NCBI RefSeq assembly: GCF_002161085.1
Contig: NZ_NFLU01000008.1
Location: 62,001 to 126,000 of the forward strand
DNA from: Flavonifractor sp. An112
GTDB taxonomy: Bacteria; Bacillota; Clostridia; Oscillospirales; Oscillospiraceae
Reading direction: 5' to 3'
DNA length: 64,000 nt
This document shows positions 51,518 to 60,713 of this stretch, piece after piece (position 1 is the first letter of the stretch; each line of letters begins with the position of its first letter). The notes beneath the pieces were generated by a model that searched no databases, was not told where the DNA came from, and was given only the letters and a program-made list of their open reading frames with translations. The position numbers were made by a program, and so were the translations under genes.

Positions 51518-53488
51518 TTACTCTCCCCTGCCGGGCCTTTCCGGCGGTATCAGTCCGTATTTTCTATGGAGGAACGCAATCATCTCCTCCGCCGTAGGCT
51601 CCCGCTCCGGAGGCGTTGGCTTGACGGGGTGGGCATAAGGGGCCGTGCCCGGCTCCAGAGGACACTGGGCCCGGAAGGACCCGGTCTGGACCCACACCTG
51701 GGCAAAGCACCAGCCGTGGTCCTGCTCGTACTCCAGATTTTCCGGCAGCGCCTGAATCAGCTCCTGGAATTCCGGAACCGCCAGCAGCTTGGGGTGGTAG
51801 GCGCTCTCCCGCCACAGCTCCAGACCCAGGGCGGGAAATTCATAGGTACAGGCCAGCTCATGGTCCTCACAGTCACACACATAGCCGGTCTCTTTGGCCA
51901 GGGCCGGGATCAGGTCCTCGGCGTGGGTACCCGTCAGATCCAGGCCTCGGTACAGGACCTTGAGATCCTCGCACCGGTCCAGTCCAATGCGGCTCAGCTT
52001 TCCGTCCTCATACTCCAGCTGGAAGGTCTGGGGCGAGCCGTACCCGCCGAAGCGGTGCCACACCTCCACGGCTTGGTGCTCTTCCTCATTCAGCTTGTTC
52101 AGGGCGTCCTCCGCCTCCGCCTGGGTCATGCCCAGGGTGAAGGGACCCATGCCCTCGTTGGGCCGGACCTCATACACCCCCCGCATCCGCCGCAGCTTGG
52201 CGAAAAAAAAGCCGTCAGTGCCGTGGCGGTGGGGCCAGCAGGTCACCATGCCCTCCCTGGCGCCTTCAAAGTCGCCGGGCACCTGAAAACGCTCCAATGT
52301 AAAGTCTTTATGCTTGTCTAAAAATGCCCGCACTACGTCCTCATTCTCCCGCTCCAGCAGGGTGCAGGTGGCGTAGAGCAGCACACCGCCTGGACGGACG
52401 TAGCGGCACACATTGTCCAGAATGGCCTTCTGGACCCGGGGCAGCCCCTCCAGGGGCTTGGGGTCCTTGTAGCGGATGTCCGGCTTCTTGCGGATGATAC
52501 CCAGGCCGGAGCAGGGCACGTCGGCCAATACCAGGTCAAATCCGTCAAGGAATTCTTCTTTACACTCCCTGCCGTCCAGCACTTCCGCTGTAATGCAGTC
52601 CAGGCCTAACCGCTTGGCTCCCGCCTGGATCAGGTCCATCTTATGTGGGTAGATGTCGCAGGAGACCACCTTCCCCTCGCCCCACATGGCAATGGCGGCG
52701 GCAAAGGACTTGCCGCCGGGGGCGGCGCAGGCGTCCAGTACGTCCATGCCTTCTCTGGGGTCGGCGGCCAGCACCGCCAGCTTGGCGGCGGCGTCCTGAA
52801 TGTAAAAGAGGCCCTCCCGGAAGGCGGCCAGCTCCTCCAGGCTGCCGGTGTGGGACAGCAGCAGGCAGTTTGGCAGCCAGGGGTGAGGCTGGACCTCCAC
52901 TCCCTCCGCCCGGAGGGAATCGGTCACTTCTTCCACCGTGGCCTTGGTGGTGTTCACCTGGGCGCAGGTGGGCGGCTCCCCGTTGTTGGCCGCCATAAGG
53001 GCGGCGGCCTCCTCCCTGCCCAGCCGGCGGGTAAAGAGGTCGGCCAGCCACTGGGGATGGCTGTACCGCACCGCCGGGTCCTCCGGCGGCTCCAGGCTGT
53101 CCTTCTGCCGCACCAGGGACCGAAGCACACCGTTCACCAGACCGGCGGACCGGGGATTCTTGGAGCCCTTCCGTGCCAGATCCACCGCCTCGCTGACGGC
53201 GGCGTGGTCGGGCACTCTGTCAAGGAATAACACTTGATAGGCCCCCAGCCGCAAGGCATTGCGGACGGCAGGCTCCATTTTTTCCAGCTTCACCGTGGAC
53301 AGCTTGCCCAGGTAGTAGTCCAGCAGCAGCCTGTTCTGGAGCACACCAAAGCACAGCCGGGTGGTGAGGGCTGCGTCCCGGCTGTCCAGTCCGGCGGTAC
53401 GCAGGATCTTCTTCAAAAAGCCGTCCGACCAGGCGCCCTGCTGTTCGCAGGCCACCAGGGCCCGGAGGGCCGCTTCTCTGGCAGTCAT
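51518..53488 (-). CDS. rsmB: 16S rRNA m5C967 methyltransferase RsmB with a 222-residue C-terminal extension
   Basis: A 656-residue protein. Residues 1-434 are a full RsmB: NusB-like N domain (1-130), then the SAM domain with DACAAPGGKSF, VPCSGLG (Cys326) and YATCTLLE (Cys375), ending at the usual TDGFFFAKLRR. A second domain of 222 residues follows without a stop: VRPNEGMGPFTLGMTQAEAEDAL, a Trp/acid-rich middle and a PTAEEMIAFLHRKYGLIPPERP tail. This extra part is not in known RsmB proteins and has no family I recognise. There is no ribosome binding site before its first Met (Met435), so separate translation is unlikely. Neighbours are yugP and rlmN, as in the conserved block. Confidence 0.93.
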   Translation of the reverse strand: MTAREAALRALVACEQQGAWSDGFLKKILRTAGLDSRDAALTTRLCFGVLQNRLLLDYYLGKLSTVKLEKMEPAVRNALRLGAYQVLFLDRVPDHAAVSEAVDLARKGSKNPRSAGLVNGVLRSLVRQKDSLEPPEDPAVRYSHPQWLADLFTRRLGREEAAALMAANNGEPPTCAQVNTTKATVEEVTDSLRAEGVEVQPHPWLPNCLLLSHTGSLEELAAFREGLFYIQDAAAKLAVLAADPREGMDVLDACAAPGGKSFAAAIAMWGEGKVVSCDIYPHKMDLIQAGAKRLGLDCITAEVLDGRECKEEFLDGFDLVLADVPCSGLGIIRKKPDIRYKDPKPLEGLPRVQKAILDNVCRYVRPGGVLLYATCTLLERENEDVVRAFLDKHKDFTLERFQVPGDFEGAREGMVTCWPHRHGTDGFFFAKLRRMRGVYEVRPNEGMGPFTLGMTQAEAEDALNKLNEEEHQAVEVWHRFGGYGSPQTFQLEYEDGKLSRIGLDRCEDLKVLYRGLDLTGTHAEDLIPALAKETGYVCDCEDHELACTYEFPALGLELWRESAYHPKLLAVPEFQELIQALPENLEYEQDHGWCFAQVWVQTGSFRAQCPLEPGTAPYAHPVKPTPPEREPTAEEMIAFLHRKYGLIPPERPGRGE

Positions 53489-53491
53489 ATG

Positions 53492-54190
53492 TCAATCCCT
53501 CCGGCGGCTGTTAAAAGCCAGGATATAGCGCAGCAGCTGGGCAATGGACACCAGCAGAGCGGCCACATAGGTCATGGCAGCAGCCCCAAGCACCTTCTTG
53601 GCCCCCCGCAGCTCCTGGTCGTCCAGCATATGGGTATCCTGCAAGGATTGGATTGCCCGGCGGGAGGCGTTGAACTCCACAGGCAGGGTGACCACCTGGA
53701 AGAAGGCGGCCACGGCAAAGAGCACCACGCCCACGGCAAACAGGGGCCTGGAATACAGGACAAAGCCCAGGATAATGAGCAGGATGGAGATCTGGGAGCT
53801 GAAGTTACATACCGGGATGATGGCCCCTCTCAGTTTGATAGGACCGTACTCCTGGGCGTACTGGACGGCGTGGCCCGCCTCATGGGCGGCCACTCCCACC
53901 GAGGCGATGCTGGTGGAACCATACACCGCATCGGACAGCCGGATGGTATTGGTCCGGGGGTCATAGTGGTCGGTAAGCTTACCGGACACCCGGGTGATGC
54001 GCACGCCGTACACCCCGTGGGCCTTCAGTACCTCCTCCGCAGCCTGAGCGCCGGTAAGGCCCCGGCGGCTGGCAATGCGGGAATAGCGGTTGAAGGTAGA
54101 GGACACGTTGATCTGGGCCAGCAGGGCAATGAGCATGGCGGGCACCAGAATAATCCAGTAATAGGTGTCAAAATAGTAGAAAAAGGGCAT
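53492..54190 (-). CDS. YugP-type neutral zinc metallopeptidase
   Basis: A 232-residue membrane protease of the zinc_peptidase_2 family. It has an N-terminal membrane segment, the zinc site HEAGHAVQYAQ near residue 102, and three more hydrophobic segments (ISILLIILGFVLY, LFAVGVVLFAVAAFF, TYVAALLVSIAQLL). Substrates are unknown. It stands between rsmB and the glycosyltransferase, both with short gaps. Confidence 0.92.
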   Translation of the reverse strand: MPFFYYFDTYYWIILVPAMLIALLAQINVSSTFNRYSRIASRRGLTGAQAAEEVLKAHGVYGVRITRVSGKLTDHYDPRTNTIRLSDAVYGSTSIASVGVAAHEAGHAVQYAQEYGPIKLRGAIIPVCNFSSQISILLIILGFVLYSRPLFAVGVVLFAVAAFFQVVTLPVEFNASRRAIQSLQDTHMLDDQELRGAKKVLGAAAMTYVAALLVSIAQLLRYILAFNSRRRD

Positions 54191-54202
54191 AATGACCTCC
54201 AG

Positions 54203-55450
54203 TCACATGACCTGGCCCCCCGTGAGGAACCAGAACAGATTGAGCAGGAATCCCGCCCCTATGGCGGCGGCGATGACCCCCGTCAGCTTGGGCCTCCTCT
54301 GGGTGAGGGCGGCGGCAAACAGGAAAAAGGGCAGGGCGCAGGACAGATAGCGTCCGGCGCTGAGCAGCCAGGACAAAGAATAGTTGAGCACCAGGTAGAC
54401 AAAGCCGTACAGAGTGTACATACCCCGGAACTTGTTCCGGGCCCATACCAGCAGGGCAAAGAACACCGGGAAGAGCACAATGGTGGGGATCCAAATCTGG
54501 TACCGCACCAGCTCCGCAGGGTAGCTCAGGGCGTTTTGCAGCACATACCACAGGGTATCGGCAATGGGACAAAAACCCTGACTCCAGTGCTGCTGCATAA
54601 CTGTAAAGGCAAATGGGTTGCCAGTTACAGACCAGTTGAGGGTCAAATAGATCAGGGTGCCCACAGCTGGCAGCAGTAGAGCTGGCAGTCTGCGGGCAAT
54701 GGTTTTCCAATCAAAACGGCCCATATGCTCCACCAGCTCGGCCGCTGCCGCCCCAATGAGCAGGACGCCGTGCATCCTGGTCATGGCGGCCAACAGCCCC
54801 CATATCCCCGCCAGCCACCAGCGGTGGCGGCGGATGTACCACAGCCCTGCGGCGGTGGTAAGCAGGAACAAGCTCTCCGTCATAATGCCGCCGAAGAAGA
54901 AGGCGTAGGGATACACCGACAGAAAGAGCACCGTCCGCCGGGCGCCTCCCCTGCCCAGCTCAAAGGCGGCCAGCTTGTAGAGAAAGACACAGCCCGCCCC
55001 GTAACAGGCAAAGGAAATCAGCAGCCCCGCCGCCATAGTATTGCCCGTGATAAGGGAAATCACCCGCATCAGCCAGGGATACAGGGGGAAAAACACCAGA
55101 AACAGATTTTTCCCGTCCTCCACATAGCCGGAATAGCCCAGCTCCGCCAGATTGACGTAGTGCAGGCCGTCCCATTTCTTCCAGATCCACAGGAAGGCGT
55201 CGGGACCGGAGCCGGGATAAAGCACGAAACAGGCCACCAACCCCACCAGCAGGAAGATCAAAATACGGAATCCAAATGTAACGGCAAATGCCTTTACACA
55301 TTCTCTGCTGTCAGGCATATAGCCCTTGGCTGCAAGTCCTTTGGCGGCCAGGGGCACCGGCACACCGGCCCGGCCCAGCCACCGCAGCACAAGGTACAAA
55401 CCCAGGGCGGCCACCACGCCGGTGACCGCCAGGGTCCAGATCAGGTTCAT
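54203..55450 (-). CDS. PIG-V-like membrane mannosyltransferase
   Basis: A 415-residue polytopic protein with about ten membrane segments. Signatures of the PIG-V / GT-C group are visible: WKKWDGLHYVNLAELGY in the first large outer loop, FFPLYPWLMRV and SVYPYAFFFGGIMTESLF. Such enzymes transfer a sugar from a polyprenyl-phosphate donor outside the membrane. Bacterial targets are unknown. Its start overlaps the fmt stop by ATGA, an unusual guest in the def-fmt-rsmB block. Confidence 0.85.
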   Translation of the reverse strand: MNLIWTLAVTGVVAALGLYLVLRWLGRAGVPVPLAAKGLAAKGYMPDSRECVKAFAVTFGFRILIFLLVGLVACFVLYPGSGPDAFLWIWKKWDGLHYVNLAELGYSGYVEDGKNLFLVFFPLYPWLMRVISLITGNTMAAGLLISFACYGAGCVFLYKLAAFELGRGGARRTVLFLSVYPYAFFFGGIMTESLFLLTTAAGLWYIRRHRWWLAGIWGLLAAMTRMHGVLLIGAAAAELVEHMGRFDWKTIARRLPALLLPAVGTLIYLTLNWSVTGNPFAFTVMQQHWSQGFCPIADTLWYVLQNALSYPAELVRYQIWIPTIVLFPVFFALLVWARNKFRGMYTLYGFVYLVLNYSLSWLLSAGRYLSCALPFFLFAAALTQRRPKLTGVIAAAIGAGFLLNLFWFLTGGQVM

Positions 55451-56397
55451 TTCCCCTGCTCCGGCAGGGACAGCACGGTCCCCACCTCAATGGGATGGCC
55501 CCGCAGGTAGTCGGCAGCCTTCATGCGCTTGCCGCCGTCAGGCTGGATCTCCTCCAGCCGCAGCACGGTGCCCTCCCCGCAGGCCACCGCCAGGCCATCC
55601 TTCCCGGCGGCCAGAACAGTGCCGGGAGCAGTGTTGGTGCGCTCCTCAGAAACGACAGTTTTAAATACTTTACACCGCTTGTCTCCCAAGGTAGCCACGG
55701 CGGCGGGCCAGGGAATCAGGCCCCGGACCTGGTCGTGGAGCTGACGGGCGGTGCGGGTGAAGTCCATGGGGGACAGTTCCCGGCTCAGCATGGGGGCCAG
55801 GGTGGCCTTGTCATGGTCCTGAGGGGTGCGGGTAGCAGTACCGGCGTCAATCTGAGCCACCGTCTCCACCAGCAGCTGGGCCCCCAGCACAGCCAGCCGG
55901 TCGTGGAGGGTCACCACCGTCTCATCGGGATCGATGGGGGTGGATGCCTGAGAGATGATGTCTCCGGCGTCCAGGTCGTGGGCCATGTGCATGATGGTCA
56001 CGCCGGTCTCCTTATCCCCATTGAGCACCGCCCAGTTGATGGGAGCGGCGCCCCGGTAGTTGGGCAGCAGGGACGAATGGACGTTGATGCAGCCCTTGGG
56101 AGGCGCGGCCAGAATGTCGTCGGGCAGGATGCGGCCGTAGGCGGCCACCACAATGAGCTCGGGAGCCAGCTCCTGGATCAGAGCCAGAGCGGTACCATCC
56201 CGCAGCTTGGTGGGCTGATGCACCGGGATATCGTGGGCCAGAGCGCACTCCTTCACCGGCGGAGCCTGAAGCTTCATGCCCCGGTTCTTGGGCTTGTCGG
56301 GCTGGGTGAACACCCCGCAGATCTGGTGACCCGCCTGAATCAGGGCCTCCAGAGAGGGCACCGCGAAATCGGGCGTACCCATAAAGAGGATTCTCAT
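55447..56397 (-). CDS. fmt: Methionyl-tRNA formyltransferase
   Basis: A 316-residue enzyme that formylates initiator Met-tRNA. It has MRILFMGTPDFAVPSLEAL, the catalytic Asn-His-Asp set (CINVHSSLLPNYRGAAPINWAVLNGDKETGV) and a C-terminal OB-like tRNA domain. The start overlaps the def stop (ATGA). Confidence 0.97.
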   Translation of the reverse strand: MRILFMGTPDFAVPSLEALIQAGHQICGVFTQPDKPKNRGMKLQAPPVKECALAHDIPVHQPTKLRDGTALALIQELAPELIVVAAYGRILPDDILAAPPKGCINVHSSLLPNYRGAAPINWAVLNGDKETGVTIMHMAHDLDAGDIISQASTPIDPDETVVTLHDRLAVLGAQLLVETVAQIDAGTATRTPQDHDKATLAPMLSRELSPMDFTRTARQLHDQVRGLIPWPAAVATLGDKRCKVFKTVVSEERTNTAPGTVLAAGKDGLAVACGEGTVLRLEEIQPDGGKRMKAADYLRGHPIEVGTVLSLPEQGK

Positions 56398-56888
56398 GCG
56401 TCGTCCTCCTCCGCCATCATCTCTTCCAACTCCTCGTTGGTGTACAGGCGGCCAGCCAGCTCGGTAAACAGATGGCCGTCCAGATGGTCCAGTTCGTGGC
56501 AGAAGCAGCGGGCCACGATCTCCTCGCCCTCCACCTCAAAGAAGTTGCCGTTGCGGTCCTGAGCCCGCACCTTGGCCTTCATGGGACGCTTCACCACGCC
56601 CCAGCGGCCGGGAACGGACAGGCAGCCCTCAAAGCCCTCCTGCTCCCCTTCCCGGGCAATGATCTCCGGGTTGACCAGCTCCAGCATCTCATCGTTGGCA
56701 TCCACCACGATAACCGCCCGGCGGAGGATGCCCACCTGGGGAGCGGCCAGTCCGGCGCCGTTGGCTTTGGCCAGCGTCTCCTTCATGTCGTCCAGCAGGT
56801 CGTGGAGCTTTTCATCAAACTGGGTCACAGGACGGCAGACCTTGTGCAGGGCGGGATCGCCGTCGGTAAGAATGGTACGCAGTGCCAT
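56394..56888 (-). CDS. def: Peptide deformylase
   Basis: A 164-residue metalloenzyme that removes the N-formyl group from new proteins. The three motifs are present: GAGLAAPQVG, EGCLSVPG and the metal site CHELDHLDG. It follows priA by 13 bases and overlaps fmt. Confidence 0.97.
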   Translation of the reverse strand: MALRTILTDGDPALHKVCRPVTQFDEKLHDLLDDMKETLAKANGAGLAAPQVGILRRAVIVVDANDEMLELVNPEIIAREGEQEGFEGCLSVPGRWGVVKRPMKAKVRAQDRNGNFFEVEGEEIVARCFCHELDHLDGHLFTELAGRLYTNEELEEMMAEEDDA

Positions 56889-56901
56889 AATGTTCTTCCT
56901 C

Positions 56902-59367
56902 CTAATCCAGTGGGTTCACGTCGGCAGTCACCGACACCCCTTTGTTTTCTTTATCGGTCTGGGCCGCCCGCAGCAGGGCGGCGATCATATCACGCACCGG
57001 CTTGGTGTTGGCGCAGGCCATGGTGAGCCGGTAGCGGTAGCGCTCGTTGATTTTGGCGATGGAGGCCGGGGCGGGACCCAGCAGCTGGACCTCCAATCCC
57101 TCATAGGCGGGCAGCCTCAGCCAGCCCTCCAAAGTACGCCGCAGCCGCATACAGGTCCGCAGCACCGCCGCCTCCAGCTTGCCTGAGGCGGTGAGCACGA
57201 AGAGATCCCGGAAGGGCGGGCAGCCCCGCAGCCGCCGCAGGGCGATCTCCTGCTGATAGAAGCCGTCGTAGTCCTGGCGGGCGGCGCAGCGGATCACGTC
57301 GTTGTCGGGGGTATAGGTCTGGATGACGGCCCGTCCCCCCCGGACTCCGCGGCCCGCTCTACCCACTACCTGGGTGAGCAGCGAGAAGGTGCGCTCACCC
57401 GCCCGGTAGTCGTCTACATACAGGGACTGGTCGGCGTTGATGACGCCCACCAGAGTCACGTTGGGAAAGTCCAGACCCTTGGCCACCATCTGGGTGCCCA
57501 GCAGCACCGGGATGTTCTCCCGTTCAAACCGGGAGAACAGCTTCTCGTGGCTGTGGGTGGCCGAAATGGAGTCGGCGTCCATCCGCAGCACCTCCCGACC
57601 GGGCAAAGCCTCGGTCAGCTCCTCCTCCACCTTCTGGGTACCCGCCCCGATGAAGTTCAGGGTACCGCCGCAGGACGGACAGGCAGGGGGCAAAGGCTGG
57701 GAGTGGCCGCAGTAGTGGCACATGAGCCGCCCGTTGGCCGAGTGGTAAGTGAGGTGGACGGAGCACCGGGGGCAGGTGGGCACCTCGCCGCACTCCCCGC
57801 AGCTCACCATCCGACTGGCACCCCGGCGGTTGAGCAGCAGAATGGCCTGCTCCCCCCGGGCGGCGGTATCCGCCAGGGCCCGGGTAAGCACGCCGCTCAG
57901 GTCGGTGCCGTTGCCGGAGCGCAGCTCCCCCTTCATATCCACGATCTCTACCGGGGGCAGAGGCCGCTGATTGTACCGCTGTTTCAGGGTAAACAGCTGG
58001 TAGGCGCCCTGCCGGGCCTGGTACATGGTCTCAATGGACGGGGTAGCCGAGGCCAGCAGCAGCAGGGCCTTGTGCTGGACACAGCGGAACTTGGCCACGT
58101 CCCGTGCGTGGTACTTGGGCACGTTTTCCGACTGATAGGTCCCCTCCTGCTCCTCATCCAACACAATGAGGCCCAGGCCCTTCAGGGGAGCAAAGACAGC
58201 GGAGCGGGTACCGATGACCACCCGGGCCTCCCCCGCCTTGATGCGCTTCCACTCGTCGTACCGCTCCCCCGCTCTCAGGGAGGAGTGCAGCACGGCGATT
58301 TGCTCCCCGAAGTGGGAGGAGAACAGGCGCATAAGCTGAGGGGTCAGGGAGATCTCGGGCACCAGCACCAGAGCGGTTCTCCCCCGCCGCAGGGTTTCAT
58401 AGATCAATTTCAGGTATACTTGGGTCTTGCCGCTGCCGGTGACGCCGTAGAGCAGCGCAGCGGCGGGCTTATTTCCGGCAGCCAAAGCGTTGAGGCTGTC
58501 AAAGGCGGCCTGCTGTTCGCCGTTGAGCACCGGCTCGGCCAGCTGCTCCACGCCCTCCACCTGTACCCGGCGGTAGACCTCCCGCTTTTCCAGGGTGATC
58601 ACCCCGCTTTTGGCCAGGGCGCGGAGGGTGGACGAACTGGCCCCAGTGAAGTAGCACAGCTCCTTGGTGGAAGCTTCGCCGATGACACACAGCAGCTCCA
58701 CCACCGCATATTGCAGTGGGGCGGTTCGCCGCCGTGCGGCAGCCTGATCCAGGGCCTCCTGGGCGGGCATGGCCAGGGTGGCCACCTGCTCGGTCTTGTC
58801 CCCCACCCCGCGGGAGGCACTGGTCTCCAGGGTGATGATCCCCTTGTCCCGCAGCAGCTTAAGGGCGGGATTGGGGTCTTTGGTGCCGAAGGCCTCCCGA
58901 ATGGCGGTCACATCGGCGCAGCCGCCGTTTGCAAAGAGCAGCTCCACCACCTGCCGGGCGTGGTCCGACTTGCCGGCGGCCTCAAAGGCCGCCTCCCGGT
59001 CCACCCCCTCGGCCACCTTCCACTGGTCCTGGAGTGCATAGTACAGCCCCGCCGGCAGCATGGCCCGGGCGGCATCGTACACGGTGCAGAACCACCGCTC
59101 CCGCATCCACAGGGCCAGCTTGATGGCCTCACCGTCCAGCACCGGGCTGTCATCCAGCACGGTGAGCACCGGCTTTAGGGACACACCTGCCGGGCCCTGG
59201 GCTTCCAGGGCCAGCACAATGCCCTCGGTGCGGCGGTTGCCCGCGCCGAAGGGCACGATGACCCGCATCCCAGGCCGCAGAGTAACAGTTAGCTCGGCAG
59301 GCACAGCGTAGTCGTAGGGCTTGTCGATGGCGTAGGTGGCAGCCTTGAGGGCGATTTTCGCTACCAT
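56902..59367 (-). CDS. priA: Primosomal protein N' (replication restart helicase)
   Basis: An 821-residue superfamily 2 helicase that restarts stalled forks. Visible: N-terminal 3'-DNA-binding domain (PYDYAVPAELTVTLRPGMRVIVPFG), Walker A GVTGSGKTQVYLK, DEEQEGTYQ, zinc-binding cysteines (CGECGEVPTCPRCSVHLTYH ... CHYCG ... CPSCGG), and helicase motif VGRAGRG. ATG at 59367 is chosen because AAGGAG lies six bases upstream; the open frame further up crosses a repeat element. In Bacillus coaBC stands upstream; here the position holds the repeat. Confidence 0.97.
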   Translation of the reverse strand: MVAKIALKAATYAIDKPYDYAVPAELTVTLRPGMRVIVPFGAGNRRTEGIVLALEAQGPAGVSLKPVLTVLDDSPVLDGEAIKLALWMRERWFCTVYDAARAMLPAGLYYALQDQWKVAEGVDREAAFEAAGKSDHARQVVELLFANGGCADVTAIREAFGTKDPNPALKLLRDKGIITLETSASRGVGDKTEQVATLAMPAQEALDQAAARRRTAPLQYAVVELLCVIGEASTKELCYFTGASSSTLRALAKSGVITLEKREVYRRVQVEGVEQLAEPVLNGEQQAAFDSLNALAAGNKPAAALLYGVTGSGKTQVYLKLIYETLRRGRTALVLVPEISLTPQLMRLFSSHFGEQIAVLHSSLRAGERYDEWKRIKAGEARVVIGTRSAVFAPLKGLGLIVLDEEQEGTYQSENVPKYHARDVAKFRCVQHKALLLLASATPSIETMYQARQGAYQLFTLKQRYNQRPLPPVEIVDMKGELRSGNGTDLSGVLTRALADTAARGEQAILLLNRRGASRMVSCGECGEVPTCPRCSVHLTYHSANGRLMCHYCGHSQPLPPACPSCGGTLNFIGAGTQKVEEELTEALPGREVLRMDADSISATHSHEKLFSRFERENIPVLLGTQMVAKGLDFPNVTLVGVINADQSLYVDDYRAGERTFSLLTQVVGRAGRGVRGGRAVIQTYTPDNDVIRCAARQDYDGFYQQEIALRRLRGCPPFRDLFVLTASGKLEAAVLRTCMRLRRTLEGWLRLPAYEGLEVQLLGPAPASIAKINERYRYRLTMACANTKPVRDMIAALLRAAQTDKENKGVSVTADVNPLD

Positions 59368-59390
59368 GTCCATCTCCTTCCCATTTCCCC

Positions 59391-59555
59391 TAGGCTTTGT
59401 TTGAATATTGGCGATATGCCCAGCGACGAGGAATTTTGGCCGCTGGCAAGCAATTTTTTTGCAGGAATCCTGACGGATTTCAAGGAAAAATAGTGCCGTC
59501 CAGGGGGCAAAAGGCCCGCCGATTGGGCTTGTTGACAATCTTCAAACAAGGCCTA
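59391..59555. repeat. MITE-like element between rpoZ and priA
   Basis: About 165 bases with 20-base inverted ends, TAGGCTTTGTTTGAATATTG (59391-59410) and CAATCTTCAAACAAGGCCTA (59536-59555), 18 of 20 paired. Both ends begin with TA, as if a TA target had been duplicated. The interior has an AT-rich GCAATTTTTTTGC palindrome and no credible gene. It lies where coaBC is found in Bacillus-type operons. Confidence 0.7.
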
Positions 59556-59565
59556 AGGACAGCCC

Positions 59566-59603
59566 GAGGCAAGCGACAGGCCGGAAAGTCTGTCGCTTGC
59601 CTC
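59566..59603 (-). terminator. Hairpin after rpoZ
   Basis: GAGGCAAGCGACAG/CTGTCGCTTGCCTC with a ten-base loop, 14 bases past the rpoZ stop. There is no T run, so termination may be partial. Confidence 0.65.
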
Positions 59604-59617
59604 TCATTCCTCTCATA

Positions 59618-59818
59618 TCAGGCCTCTTCCTGGTTCAGCTCCACCTTACCCTCGGCCACCTCACGGATGGCGATGGTGACAGGCTTATCGTCCAGAGAGA
59701 TGCCGGCGTCCTCCGCCTCGGTGGCCACCTGACGGGCCCGCTGGGCCACCACGTTCACCAGCATATAGCGGCTGGGCACCTGCTCCAGCAGTTTGTTCAT
59801 AGGGGGTTCGAGCATCAT
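59618..59818 (-). CDS. rpoZ: RNA polymerase omega subunit
   Basis: A 66-residue omega subunit that helps assemble RNA polymerase. PPMNKLLEQVPSRYMLVNVVAQRARQVA is the conserved core with the RxxLVxxxAxRAR pattern. It follows gmk by six bases, the common arrangement. Confidence 0.95.
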   Translation of the reverse strand: MMLEPPMNKLLEQVPSRYMLVNVVAQRARQVATEAEDAGISLDDKPVTIAIREVAEGKVELNQEEA

Positions 59819-59824
59819 ATTCGA

Positions 59825-60436
59825 TCAGACTCCTTCTACCAGATTCATGCGGTTTTTGGTGCGGCATCCCTCGGCGGTGAGGATGGAGATGATCTCCTCC
59901 GCCGCGTCGGACACCTTGTCATTGACCACCAGATAGTCGTAATTGGGGATCTCCCGGTATTCCTCCCGGGCCTTCTGAAGCCGGCCCTGGATGACCTCCT
60001 CGCTGTCGGTAGCCCGGCGGTGCAGCCGGCGGGACAGCTCCTCAAAGGAGGGGGGTACGATGAAGATACATACCGCGTCGGGGCACTTGGCACGTACCTT
60101 GGCGGCACCCTGGACCTCGATGTCCAGCAGCACGTCGATACCGGCATCCAGCTTCTCCCGGATCACCCGCAGAGAGGTGCCGTAGTAATTATGGACATAT
60201 TCGGCGTATTCCAACAGCTCGTCGTTGGCGATCATCCGCTCAAATTCCTCGCGGGCGACGAAGTTGTAGTTCACTCCGTTCTCCTCGCCCACCCGGGGCT
60301 GCCGGGTGGTGAAGGACACGGAAAAATGGATGTCCTTGCGTTCGCTGAGCAGCTCGGCGATCACGGTGCTCTTTCCGACTCCCGAGGGGCCGGACAGCAC
60401 GATGAGCGTGCCCCGTTCCTTTTTCTTTCCCATCAA
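59825..60436 (-). CDS. gmk: Guanylate kinase
   Basis: A 203-residue enzyme that phosphorylates GMP. P-loop [12 protein letters not shown], the GMP-binding [20 protein letters not shown] and [12 protein letters not shown] are intact. It overlaps remA by four bases (ATGA) and is followed by rpoZ. Confidence 0.97.
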   Translation of the reverse strand: MMGKKKERGTLIVLSGPSGVGKSTVIAELLSERKDIHFSVSFTTRQPRVGEENGVNYNFVAREEFERMIANDELLEYAEYVHNYYGTSLRVIREKLDAGIDVLLDIEVQGAAKVRAKCPDAVCIFIVPPSFEELSRRLHRRATDSEEVIQGRLQKAREEYREIPNYDYLVVNDKVSDAAEEIISILTAEGCRTKNRMNLVEGV

Positions 60437-60702
60437 GGCGCTTCTTCCTCCTCTGCGGCTTCTGTCTCTTTTCCGCCCAGTCGGCCTGCCACCGTCTCCG
60501 GCTGGAGGGCCGAGAGCACGATGTGGTCGCTGTCCATGATGAGCACCGCCCGGGTACGCCGTCCATAAGTGGCGTCGATCAGGTTGCCCTTATCCCGGGC
60601 CTCCTGCACCATACGCTTGATGGGGGCGGATTCCGGACTGACGATGGCGATAAGCCGCCCCGCCGATACCATGTTGCCAAAGCCGATGTTGATCAGTTTC
60701 AT
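60433..60702 (-). CDS. remA: RemA/DUF370 family DNA-binding regulator
   Basis: An 89-residue protein starting [30 protein letters not shown], the invariant RemA signature with the Arg residues used for DNA binding. RemA activates biofilm matrix genes in Bacillus; in Clostridia its targets are unknown. It stands between yicC and gmk as in Bacillus. Confidence 0.95.
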   Translation of the reverse strand: MKLINIGFGNMVSAGRLIAIVSPESAPIKRMVQEARDKGNLIDATYGRRTRAVLIMDSDHIVLSALQPETVAGRLGGKETEAAEEEEAP

Positions 60703-60713
60703 GGGGCCGCTCC

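Noticed and set aside
59397-59732. Frame of 111 codons through the repeat next to priA
   Set aside because: It begins inside the repeat and runs into rpoZ antisense; the peptide is a by-product of the repeat sequence.
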